Below are positions 49,901-60,000 of a stretch of 60,000 bases of DNA, in pieces; positions within the stretch are counted from its first letter, which is position 1, and each line of letters starts with the position of its first letter. The notes below the pieces were generated by a model that made no database searches, was not told the DNA's origin, and saw only the letters and a list, made by a program, of their open reading frames with translations. The stretch lies in contig OZ037772.1 in assembly GCA_964035545.1 (NCBI GenBank), forward strand, positions 12,777,818 through 12,837,817, in the 5' to 3' direction. The translations under genes and the position numbers were made by a program. The DNA is from Bugula neritina. Lineage: Eukaryota > Bryozoa > Gymnolaemata > Cheilostomatida > Bugulidae.

Positions 49901-52900
49901 GGCTAGGTGAAGAGAGAAGGCAGTGATCTAGTGCGTAGAGCTAGAGTAGTGTGACAGAGTAGTGTGACGGAGTAGTATGACAGAGGATAGCCTGAGGACT
50001 TAGCCCCAACTAGGCAGTAGACAGGACTAATACGGGGAGAGGGAGATAATATAGAGCTAGCCTTAGGACCATACCTGGTGTTGCTGTTGGGGAGGAGAGT
50101 GAGGAACCAGACCAGCACCCCGATGCAGGACATGGCGATGACAAAGACCAACCACCACCAGAGGAAGATGTAGATCTTCTCGTTGAACAGGTTGTAGGGG
50201 AGGACACACTGTACTGTGTAGTTGTGTAGATTCTGTCCCAGTTTCCTTATCTGCAAATATATAGTATAGTATTATATAGTGTATTGTATTATATTATATA
50301 GTGTATTGTATTATATTATATAGTGTATTGTATTATATTATATAGTGTACTGTATTATATTATATAGTGTACTCTATTATGTAGCATGATATTATATAAT
50401 ATGTTACATAATACATTACATAATACATGATATTGCAGCCCAGTCTACTCAAACATAGCCACTGTGTGTTGAGTTGAGAATATCAGACAAGTCAGTGAAA
50501 ACTTTCTGAGAATTTCTTGTAAACTGACACCTTATTGGCTGCTCTCATAGACTAGAAAGAAGATGCCTTGATGCGGTGTGTAGATAAGTATGTGTATAGA
50601 CTAACTAGTATGTATAGAGATGAGAAGATAAGCAGTAATGGAAAATTCCTCAACTCTGACAGCTTTTGATGTGTAGGAATCCAATAGCATCAGATAATAT
50701 CAAATGACTCGACCAATGAGGTGTCAGTTTACAGGCAGTCAGCCAATCAAGTAGCTCGACCAATGGGGTGTCAGCTTACAGGCAGTCAGCCAATCAAGGA
50801 TAGACTGAGAACTTACCCTGAAGTCGCAGAGGGTTACTCTGGGGAAGAAGGGGGAGGCCTCCCACCCTTGATTGTTGAGGAGGTCGGAGATGACCTGCAC
50901 ACCGTACAAGTGATAGCCTGTGAATAGAAAGCATGCCGTTAGAGCTCAGACTAACATGTCACATGACTGAAGGTGAAGCTGAAGGTCATCTCTAGCAATC
51001 GGTGTAGGTGTTGAATCAACAGGTGAAATCAGGTGATTTACAATACAGAAAACTGATTCTACTGAAGTGTCAGTCTACATGCTGCCTACGTCCAGTGCTG
51101 CCTACACAGAGCCAGTGTTACATAACAGCAACTAGTAAGTTTACAGTCTACCACTGGAACTGAAGAAATACACAACTGATGAAACATAAAGAGTAAGTTA
51201 CAGTTAAACACCACCAAGCAGCTACTTACTGTTCCCATTGGCACCTATAACAGTAGAGCAGTAGTACATATCTACACCTTACTAGACACAGGCAGACAGG
51301 GTGAGTTTAACCAATGAAATGCGGTGTTAGTAAAGTGATAACTAGTGAAACAGATTAACAAAAAGACTGGAGACATTGAAGTAGCACATGCATGTCAGCA
51401 GGCCTAAGGCTAAGATGATGAGTCACACAAGATGGCTGACTATGAGTCATAGGAGTGAATGATGTGATTGGTTATAGAAGTGGTTAGGAGATCTTACATG
51501 AAGTGGCTGACACAACACCCACAGGGCGCTGACTTAACACTCACAGGCAGCAACTCTAAACAAAGCCAGGCAAGGCTGTCATGCAGAAACTAGTTACATC
51601 TAGAAGCATTAACTGAAACAGGATGTGATGTCATACAAGCGGCTACCCGCCATACGCTGGGACCCGCCCAGGATATGACAGACGTACAGACAGACAAGGA
51701 GGCGTGGTTAGAAGACAGAGTGGTGAGTAAGTGGGTTACTTAGAAAATGGTTTACCTGAATAATTGGGGTTTGAAGCTGAAAAACAGCACAACAGTACGT
51801 CAGTGACTACAACTAAACAACACAACTACAGATTCTAGAACGTTCTGTTCAGAGAGGAAACTCACTGTTTCCGATGACGTAGTTGAGTCCGTAGAGCTGG
51901 AGGAAGGCGATGGCGATGTAGAAGAACTTGACGACCATGTAGAGGATGAAGAGGTAGTTGCCGTAACGTTTACCAATCATACAGCAACTCTCGGCAGCAC
52001 GCTGTCTCATCCTTGCTAGACCACCTCGTCGGTACTCTCGTCTGTAACCTGTAACACATCAATCATAGAGTAGGGGGCGTCAACACCACCACCCCTCACA
52101 TTACCTCATATTCCTGGCCAGTACCAGCTCTACCGGCAGGTCTATATTCAAACATTAAGATTTCAGAGCTTAAAATTCAACTATTAAAAATTCAAAATGG
52201 CCGACATTCCCAAGCCAAAACTACAGAGTGACTAAGTGGTGGTTGTCAGGTGATGTGATTAGTATTCATGATATGTTAATTTTCTGAATGATAACCTAAT
52301 TCCAGCCAGTGTCAATCACACAACAGTCTTTAGGGTTGGAGGTTGTGTAACCAGCCATTAGCTATTCAGGAGATGGAAATTGGCAGGCAGAGTAATCCCT
52401 CCAAACATCACAGTTGTTCGTTACAGCCCCAGTTGCCGGGCAACAGGCTGTTCATTACCTTGAACTTATTTTCACCTACCTAACTTAACTACAGTACTTT
52501 AATGGCGGATTGAGAACTGCCATGCTTACTATTGCTGGGCATGTACCATATCACAATACACTGTGACACAGGGAGCAGGTTCCCTCTGTACTCTGCTGTG
52601 ACACAGGGAGCAGGTTCCCCTCAGCACTCCACTGTGACACAGGGAGCAGGTTTCCCTCAGTACTCTACTGTGACACAGGGAGCAGGTTTCCCTCAGCACT
52701 CTACTGTGACTACAGCAAGCAGTGCTTCATAAAACTTGGTTAATGAGAAATTCCCACCCAAAGAACTGAACAAATCAGCCACCAGACATCCTGGGGAGAT
52801 ATCTATCTGTAAATCTAATCTAGTCTCTAGACTCTAGTGAGTGATGCACGTGCCAGACACTGATGTCTAGATACGGCCAATGACCCCTAAACAATGCTAT

Positions 52901-54231
52901 GCAGTATATTACCCAGAAGTCTGTCCACGTGGTTGGTGATATAGGCAATGGCACCATCTCTCTTTTCTGGGTTCAGGTTGTCTGAGCCGTTGCAGATGTT
53001 GACAATCTGGTGGATGTCGTATCCAGCACCAGAAGAGAAGACCTACAGGAAATATAAATCTTTTTACAGATAATGTGATTGGATGAAATAGAGTAGAATC
53101 TGTTAGAGATGATATGATTGGATGAAATAGAGTAGAATCTGTTAGAGATGACATGATTAGATGAAATAGAGTAGAATATGTTAGAGATGATATGATTGGA
53201 TGAAATAGAGTGACTCTGAAGTGTCACTCCAGTTTGACATATTTCTGGCATCAACTACTAATTACAAGGTCAGTAAAAGGTCACAGTTGAAATTCAAAGT
53301 CCAGCATTGAGTTTCCACTGGAGGGTCTGATAATGCCATCAACATGACATTTGAAACCATTGCTTAGTTTATTATCAGAGTGAGGTTAAACTATAACAGC
53401 TTGCGGTTACACTCTGGTTACACTCTGATTACACTCTGGTTACAAAGTTTATTAAATTATGATAAAGTTGACAAGCTAACGAGGCAACCACTCGATATGT
53501 AGTCAGGACAATGAATTTGGACACAACACAATGGCTGCAGTGTTCTATAATAAGATACAGAGGTTTGAGTCTTCTGGCGCAGGAGATGAGACATTACAGA
53601 GGAAACAGTGGTAAGTAACCACATGAAGGGATAAGGATGAATTAGCATGTATGGGGGCTTTTGCGTTAAATGAAAAAACATGAATTGAGTTTGATTTTAT
53701 TTCTACACTAAAGTAGGACATCTGCACAAGACAGGACTGAGAGTCATATACCTTCCAGAGAAGTCCAGGGATGAGAAAGAGGAAGGCCTGGAAGGCGAGG
53801 ATGATTGGTGTCCACTGGTAGTATGTGATCTCCAGGTCCTCTCTGATGGCGTGGCTGGGGAGGTTCTCTGTCAGAGGCACGTAGTACGTGTTTTTCACCC
53901 AGCAATACTGGTCCGCGTACTTCGTCCACTGGCCACTGAACTCAGCTGGTGTCCAGCAGTCTATCGGGTCTCCAATGTACTGACCTGGTGGAATAGCAGA
54001 GGTTCTCGTTAGAATACAGATAGAGGAAATACCAGCAGTCCATAAAGAGTAGAGAGCTAGAAGTAGGTAATATGGAGTAGAGAGAAGGAGTAACTTACCT
54101 CCAGAAACCAAGAAGGCAAAGACCAGACAGATGGCGACGCTGTACCGGGAGCTGACTCTATCGTAGGAGTCGTCATCTCCCCTTTTCATCAACTCCACGC
54201 CAGATTTAATGGCACCAATAAACCCAGACAT
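46912..54231 (-). CDS. innexin (gap-junction channel protein), 404 residues
   Basis: Minus-strand exons 54099-54231, 53752-53984, 52913-53042, 51866-52048, 51756-51776, 50817-50917, 50075-50250, 47166-47285, 46912-47029; total 1,215 nt = 405 codons. Hallmarks: first extracellular loop with CWTPAEFSGQW ... YCWV; YYQWTPIILAF at TM2; TM3 FILYMVVKFFYIAIAFLQLY; FPRVTLCDF and QCVLPYNLFNEKIYIFLWWW (second loop Cys pair and TM4); C-terminus DGVFVLRMVASH. Innexins form hexameric or octameric hemichannels and gap junctions in protostome plasma membranes. The length is normal for the family. An optional 15-nt exon (51230-51244) would add five residues. The ATG is immediately preceded by a TTTTAG acceptor, so a 5' non-coding exon lies upstream, probably 56151-56400. 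Confidence 0.95.
47286..50074. other. innexin intron 7 with minisatellite
   Basis: Non-coding. A roughly 32-bp minisatellite of about five copies (CTAGACTGATACCTAGT core) lies at 47950-48110, and GAGAGA-rich repeats at 48538-48600. The Pro/Ser-rich frame at 48876-49100 has no support. Confidence 0.6.
50272..50385. repeat. 22-bp AT-rich tandem repeat
   Basis: GTATTGTATTATATTATATA-type units, about five copies, just upstream of innexin exon 7 in its acceptor-side intron. Confidence 0.85.
51230..51244 (-). CDS. possible innexin micro-exon, 15 nt
   Basis: Acceptor ACTGTTATAG, exact donor GTAAGT, phase 1 to 1; encodes about five residues (ANGN plus split codon). It could alternate with, or add to, the 21-nt micro-exon at the same protein position. 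Confidence 0.5.
51756..51776 (-). CDS. innexin micro-exon, 21 nt
   Basis: Acceptor GTTTTTCAG, donor GTAAAC, phase 1 to 1; encodes SNPNYS at the start of the second extracellular loop, between VIGN and GYHLYG. Its phase symmetry means it can be skipped without a frameshift. Confidence 0.75.
52562..52713. repeat. 36-bp minisatellite, 4 units
   Basis: TGTGACACAGGGAGCAGGTT-type units at 52562, 52597, 52633 and 52669. The open frame through them is an artefact of the period being a multiple of three. Confidence 0.92.
53073..53210. repeat. 39-bp minisatellite, about 3.5 units
   Basis: GATGAAATAGAGTAGAAT recurs at 53082, 53121 and 53160, and in part at 53199, in an innexin intron. Confidence 0.92.
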
Positions 54232-56150
54232 CTAAAATAGAATGTACATTGTTCACTCTAGCAGCGCTAACAGCACCTGGAGACTGGTGAAATCTCAGGT
54301 TGAGACAAATCCTACACCCTAGCACATATCATTAGATATCAGATTACAGTGTCAGAAAGACACTATTTACTCAGTACAGAGGTACTTGTTCCTTATGTAC
54401 ACAAGTCCTGGCAGTGATAGATGACAATGAAGAGCTAACACTAACAAAACTTGTACATTGGTTAGTTGCGACACTTGTAGGAACTGCTGGGGTCAGGATG
54501 ATTGTATCCAGTGTCACAACTGTTATTATATCTGTTTATCATCAATCGTAACACCATCTTACTCAGAGCTAGAGAGTTGTTCAACTCTCATCTCTAGTAT
54601 GGAGTAGTTATAAGTTATGGACATTGTATATTGGTTAGTTAATGTTGTATTAGTTATAAGTTATGATGGTAGGCAATTTGTATAGCACTTACATATTGAG
54701 AGGAATTTCGCAGGCATTTCGTGAAAAATGCCTTATAATGATTAGGATTGCTTCGCTAAGAAAATTCAGCAGTTAAAAATTTAAGGAACTTTATAGGGTT
54801 AATTTTTTCAAATGAAATAAAAAATTGAAGCTAAGAAAATGTAGCTTGGTATCAAGATTTATTGTGTACTTGATGACTAATTTTCTGTTTATAAAAATTC
54901 TTTGGGTGTTCTTTGGACAGAATTATGGCCACATAATGTTTACACAATGATAACGCAGTAAAGAGAGAATTCTGTTATAAGATATTGTAGGAGAAGGGTT
55001 TGAGATAAGGCACAGTGTAGCAAAAGATGGCGGCCAACCACCATAGCTTTGAAATTAAGTCATACATAGGATTGAGTACTGGAGCTATTTATGGCTGCCT
55101 GTAAGCTAAATGATACGACACATGAGCATTGCTTAGGTTGAACCAATTAAATAGCTCAAGATGTGAGAACTTTATGACGTAGGAATAATGTTTTTATTGT
55201 AGACACAAGATGGAGATGGTCCCTATCTACTCAGGAGGTGAACTGGGATAATTAGTCTCATTACCAATTAGTTGGTATGATAAAGCTTATCACTCTTTTA
55301 TGAGAAATTGATGTTAATTCATGAACAATAGGCCTTCAATTCTTTTCAAGTCCAAACCTTAGGGCCAAAATGTATTGTCTTGTTTTGAAGATCAAAGTCA
55401 TGGCTATGAAGGTGTGAAACTTGATCAAATTTAACCTTTGGCCCAAGATGAAACTCTGCAGTAATGATTAAAGAGGAACCAAAACGTATGTCACTATTTT
55501 ACAAATATATGTTACCATTTCAATTATGAATACAATTTAATTGCATCAATTCTAGTAGATAAAATTATGTTACTTATTGAAAACACAATCGAGTTACATG
55601 CGCGATTAAAATTACTATTAGTATCTCACTAAACTCTACATTACTTGAAGTTGAACTAGTTAAACTTAATGATAATACTAGGAGTATGTGAAACAAAAAC
55701 ATTTCACTGCGGCTACAAATGGGTTATCACTATAATTTAAACTTTAACTTGCTTGAGCATTGAATTACAAACTGCAAAATAAAGGTTTACTATTCACCAT
55801 GAACTAAAATATAGTCATGAAACTACATTAAAATAACCGAATTGAAAATGAATTATAAATTAATTTTCTATTTTGATAATTTTCAAAGTCAAAGTGAATA
55901 AATTTCCGAAACCTATAACTAACACTTTAGATTTAAAGCGGAAATAGAACTAATCCAATATTTGGATACCTCAACTAAAATTTAAATTGCTATTATATTT
56001 AATTTACTTCAAGTTCAAATGAAATTGAAGAGTTGAACTTTGAGTGGACTAGAAATAGATGAATTTGAAACTCAACCTTAACCCGAGTTAAAGAAAGCTC
56101 TACAGCACCTTTTATTTTAGGCTCAACACAAATCAAAATATTAATATTAC
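54232..56150. other. innexin 5' intron
   Basis: AT-rich; no coding exon found. Bounded by the donor at 56150 and the acceptor at 54232-54233 if the 5' non-coding exon is right. Confidence 0.5.
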
Positions 56151-56400
56151 CTTGCTGGTTTTCTTTCTCCCACTCTGTTTTTCTTATTTTGTTATTTGAG
56201 GTTTACACTGTTCCGTTCAGATCTTCCACTCCACTCAGTGTTGTTATCTTCACCACACTGTTCTTGTAAATAGAAACACTGAAAACTCAACAGGTGGTTT
56301 GTGAAGAGGCCAGAGATAACATTGGCTGTTTGTTTTACAAGTTCCGCCTCTTTCAACCGCAGGCCTCTACCGCAGCTCATTGTAACAATGATACTCAGTC
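56151..56400 (-). other. probable 5' non-coding exon of innexin
   Basis: On the minus strand the block ends CCAGCAAG|GTAATA, a good donor, and upstream of the coding exon the acceptor TTTTAG sits right against the ATG. It holds a short frame (MSCGRGLRL...) of no recognisable type, which would act as an upstream ORF. The 5' boundary is a guess. Confidence 0.4.
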
Positions 56401-56450
56401 AGTGACAATATTTCACTCAATGGGAGGAACTAAGTAAAAGAACCGCCTAC
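56400..56450. promoter_or_regulatory. possible divergent promoter
   Basis: About 50 bp lie between the putative innexin leader exon and a plus-strand exon ending CATGTACAG|GTAATT at 56546. No TATA box is clear. Confidence 0.3.
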
Positions 56451-56546
56451 ATTCAAATATTGGACATCCTCCTGCTTCGGACCCTAGCTAAGACTGAGAC
56501 ACAGCTACTTCAAGTTGGCATCCAAATCATCAAGCTGCATGTACAG
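56451..56546 (+). other. possible first exon of a divergent plus-strand gene
   Basis: Higher G+C than its surroundings, ends in the good donor CAG|GTAATT. The frame has no upstream ATG, so it may be a leader exon. Confidence 0.35.
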
Positions 56547-59500
56547 GTAATTTTCATTATTCTATTTTATACTTCGTTTTTAAACTATTTTTTTGCATTA
56601 TCTTATAACTCTCATTACAATTTTTCCCCCCAACAAGTTAAAACTTAAAAAGAGGATGAATTTGTAACTTTTGAAAAATCTTTATTGGTGATTTGAAGCA
56701 AAAATCTAATTTTATCAGGTTCTGTAAAAATAAGAGTTAAATTAATTATTAATTTATTATTAGTATATTATCGTTATCATAATTGTTATTTGAGCTCACT
56801 AAAAAAGTCAGGTTGAGGTTGTTTTTAAACTTGAATAATACACTAAGAATCGAATTAAGTTTAGTCAGACTAGAAGTAGAGGTCAACTAGAAATGCAATA
56901 AAATTAAACCGTACACTTTTTATTTTGATAATTATTATAAATCCACTTATAATTATAATATTACTATTAGATTTACTTTTCCTATAATAGTTACAGAATT
57001 ACTATTAGTATTGGTTTTGGAGTTGGTGAATATGAACATCTTTGCGTATCTAGTTCTTTTGTTTCATGACTATTCTATAATATTAATATTTTATTCTATT
57101 TATTAATGTTTTATTCTGTACGACTATATCAATATGCACTCATGGTTATCATTTTACAATTCAGTATAGACGTACAGTTACAGTCATAGTCATAGTCATA
57201 GTAATACAACACTCAACAGGCAACAAACATCAACATAATTATTTTCACGGTTGTTTTACTTTTAAACTTGGAAGTTCTATTTTTGATTATTGCTATGTTT
57301 TCATTTGTGCATTTAAATTAACAATGAAACATTTAAGCTAGTTTATTGTCATATCACTATCAGTTTTAATAAGTATAAGTGTGAGAATAAATCTGTAAAA
57401 ATGTAGATAGCCAATAAACCACCGAAATCAGTGTCACTGAACTGTATTGCACTTCTTTCCACAAATAAGTTATTCAATTCGAACATGTCAAATTTTAGTA
57501 TAATAGTTTTGAGTATGCGTATAGAATCGCTGTTATTTTTTTACTAAATATTTAGCTCAATGTTTTTAAAGTGACCAGTTGTATAGCTGTAGCCTGTAAC
57601 CATTTTTATCTTTTGTTGAATTGCATTTGTATTTTAGAAATTTTTTAGCCTTGAACCCATCGGTTGTTTTGGGTATTATTAATAGAGCTGCAATTTTTAT
57701 GTTTCTTCTTCCTGGGACTCCTGCTGTATCATAGTGATTGTATTAAGTGTTAAAACTTTTCCTGGCATCAAATGTAAAGTGTAGTAATCAATTTAATATA
57801 ATTGGCCAAATGCAAATACTTGTGAATATTCTCATCCCTTCTCTTTTTGTTCTTCTAGTATTTTTTTCTTGTCCATTTGCTTTGGTTAATATGTTTTTTT
57901 TTTCAAGTTAACATGTGGAAAACTTATTAGACGATATGTATAGTTTATAAAAGTAATGGTATACTAATATATTAATTTAAATCCATTTAGCACCTAGTCA
58001 GTATATGGTGGGGAATGAATTCTTATCTAATGCTTATCATCTTGCTGAACTAGTTAGTAATACAAGAGTTCAAACTCTGTTATTAACACACGTTATTATA
58101 TAACAAGTAGCTGAAAGTAATAGTACTTCTCTTTAGTTCTGTCCTTATGTTTAGGAAGTCTTTAATGTAAAGTTTCTCTGGTAGCTATTTGGGAAGAGGC
58201 TGGCATGGGCTTAGATTCTCTCCCATTAGAGGATGAATGCATAGCTGATGCTTGATTTGATTTGTTACCATGGCAACGCTGGCACCGTTGCCATGGTAAC
58301 AATAGACTCAATTTTTAAAACTGCTTTAGAGAAAAAAGTTCAACAACCATTGCCATCTCTAGCACTGTGTAGTTATCTCATAGTTTTGTCTTGGCAAAAG
58401 TCAAATATTCTGTCCTTTTCTTTTTGTACCTTCCTCATATCTTCTTACTCATTTATCATGTTTCCATCTTTCCGGCAAAAAGCTGGTACTACTGAAACTG
58501 CCAGGGTTGGTAGATTGAGTGTCGTACTGCGTAAGTTGTATGTGAATATCACATTTCTACCAAATTAATGCATAGCAATACATCTAGTATTTTAAAATAG
58601 AAACCTAGTTGATCATGCTATATGCACATGTTATTTGTTTTGTACAAGCCTGATATTGGAAGTAGATTTGAAATTTAAAAGCTCTACTGTGGCCCAAGTT
58701 ATGTCACTCTAAAAAAAGAAAGGAGCAGAAGTTTTATGCTTTATATAAAAGCAGTTGAAGTTGACATTTAAAAACTATGTAAACCAAACGAAGGAAAATG
58801 TTTCATATAAACCATATAAAAGAAAAATCTCCATATAAACCATATAAAGGAAAAATCTCCATATAAACCATATAAAGGAAAAATGTATATGGTGGTTCCT
58901 ATTGAAATTAGCTGGGTTTCCAATGATGCACCTTGGTTAAACATAGCCTAATGTGGCTGTCATCATCTCTTATTTCTCTTCGCGGTGTACTAATACAAAT
59001 TTCACCTGTTGAATTATTTCACCGGCTGCTTACAGCCATTTTCATATCTTATTTTCCCAGTAACAGTTTCTCTCCAAAAATACATATCATATATCAGATG
59101 AAATACCGCCCAGATAATAATCGGTCTCAGGATATCCTGGGATGTTCACCTTGGCTACCTACCCTTTGCGTTATCAGATGCATCAAGATATATAACGCAT
59201 GTATTTTATCAACTTTTTTTCTAAAAATAACTAGGAAAGGTTGTTGAAGCAAAAATTGGTGTAGACGAAAAATATTGTAAAAAATTATAATTTACATTGG
59301 GTGTTTTTTGTGCAAACCAAAGCATGCATTTTCATCTAACTGCAGCCTCATATGTAGTGTTCATCTCAGAATCTCCTGATAGACCTACCAGCTTATCTAA
59401 AGACTCTCATCTACTCAGTATGTGCCCTGACATCTAAACCATGGGCTCTACATCTTCTCCATTGTTATCTACATTTTGATGTTTTACCCAGGGGCAGTCT

Positions 59501-59970
59501 GAGCTAGACCTAATATCTGCCCCCTCCCCCTTGTCAGCTCTTTTCATCTCCCTGGATTATAATCATTCCTCCTGCTAATATTCAGCCTGTCAGACTTTGG
59601 TCATGAGATATACATCTGTCAGTGATTATACCCCAGTAGCTGCTTATTGTCATTGTTCTGTGAAGTACTCATTTAATTACACTTGTAAGCTAGTACTAGT
59701 CTACAGTCCTACTCACTATTAGAAACGCTTGGATTCAAACAAACAAGCTTTATGCTGGTTCAATCACGCTTCATCTCCGTGGATTTTAAAGTTTAGTCAT
59801 TCTAATTGACCCTGCTGACAGAAAAACTCAAAAACACATTTTATTATTTCTAATTAAATTTTTTTGTGTTTGAATTTACATTTTTATCATCCTGAGGTAA
59901 AAAAATTACTGAAGTCACTCTAACTTTGTATAATTAGAAAGGCTTTTACTGTCTTGTTTTATGTTAACAG
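56547..59970. other. AT-rich region, probable long intron of the divergent gene
   Basis: No convincing exon. Holds the RFX-type palindromes (58264-58300) and a 28-bp repeat at 58800-58885 (ATATAAACCATATAAAGG core, about three copies). Confidence 0.45.
58264..58300. promoter_or_regulatory. twin RFX X-box palindromes
   Basis: GTTACCATGGCAAC (58264-58277) and GTTGCCATGGTAAC (58287-58300) each match the RFX X-box consensus GTNRCC-N(0-3)-RGYAAC, and are mirror copies separated by 9 bp. RFX factors control ciliary genes in animals. Whether this pair is used is unknown. Confidence 0.6.
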
Positions 59971-60000
59971 GCAATTTAATGATGTGGAAGCAATAAGTGA
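59971..60000 (+). CDS. possible exon start, cut by window edge
   Basis: A strong acceptor GTTTTATGTTAACAG is followed by a frame reading QFNDVEAIS after one base. Probably the first coding exon in view of the divergent plus-strand gene; only 30 nt are visible. Confidence 0.35.

Noticed and set aside
52532-52732. Repeat protein with AVTQGAG units
   Set aside because: A 36-bp intronic minisatellite whose period is a multiple of three.

Overview
The window reads as nuclear DNA of an AT-rich invertebrate animal, most likely a protostome. It has an innexin gene with many small GT-AG introns, Ty1/copia and Ty3/gypsy retrotransposons, hAT and TA-target DNA transposons, and many microsatellites. Host coding is scattered in short exons, so most long open frames are not genes. 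I rebuilt gene models by hand from splice sites, reading-phase continuity and protein motifs. In every model except the locus C start the exon lengths add up to a whole number of codons. A lophotrochozoan such as a bryozoan or mollusc is my guess only.

Layout. 1-3331: 5' part of a copia element (minus strand), cut by the window edge. 3495-17940: locus A (minus), a degenerate RING plus TRAF-type zinc finger, a 10-residue tandem repeat and a coiled coil, with large introns full of repeats. 17990-20680: microsatellites, a 368-bp near-perfect palindrome and intergenic DNA. 20682-25651: locus B (minus), RING plus coiled coil plus a chymotrypsin-fold domain with a Cys nucleophile. 25652-31988: transposon-rich spacer with a complete hAT-like element (8-bp target duplication). 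31989-39428: a full-length, apparently very young gypsy element with identical 305-bp LTRs and an extra C2H2 zinc-finger ORF. 39443-44572: locus C (plus), a RING/TRAF-type zinc finger/18-bp repeat/coiled-coil paralogue of locus A. 46912-54231: an innexin gene (minus) with two micro-exons, and a probable 5' non-coding exon at 56151-56400. 56400-60000: a possible divergent plus-strand gene, twin RFX X-box palindromes, and an exon starting at 59971.

How the genes relate. Loci A and C share the same series of intron phases and domains, and locus B shares the two RING exons, so the three look like one E3-ligase-like family that has expanded and diversified locally. In B the zinc-finger/repeat part is replaced by a protease-like domain with His391, Asp526 and Cys638. 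In C the tandem repeat itself carries reiterated in-frame splice donors, which suggests isoforms with different repeat number. RING, zinc finger, coiled coil and protease are what oligomerising ubiquitin-signalling or innate-immune proteins are built from, but that function is inference. The innexin is a gap-junction/hemichannel subunit and looks unrelated to the cluster.
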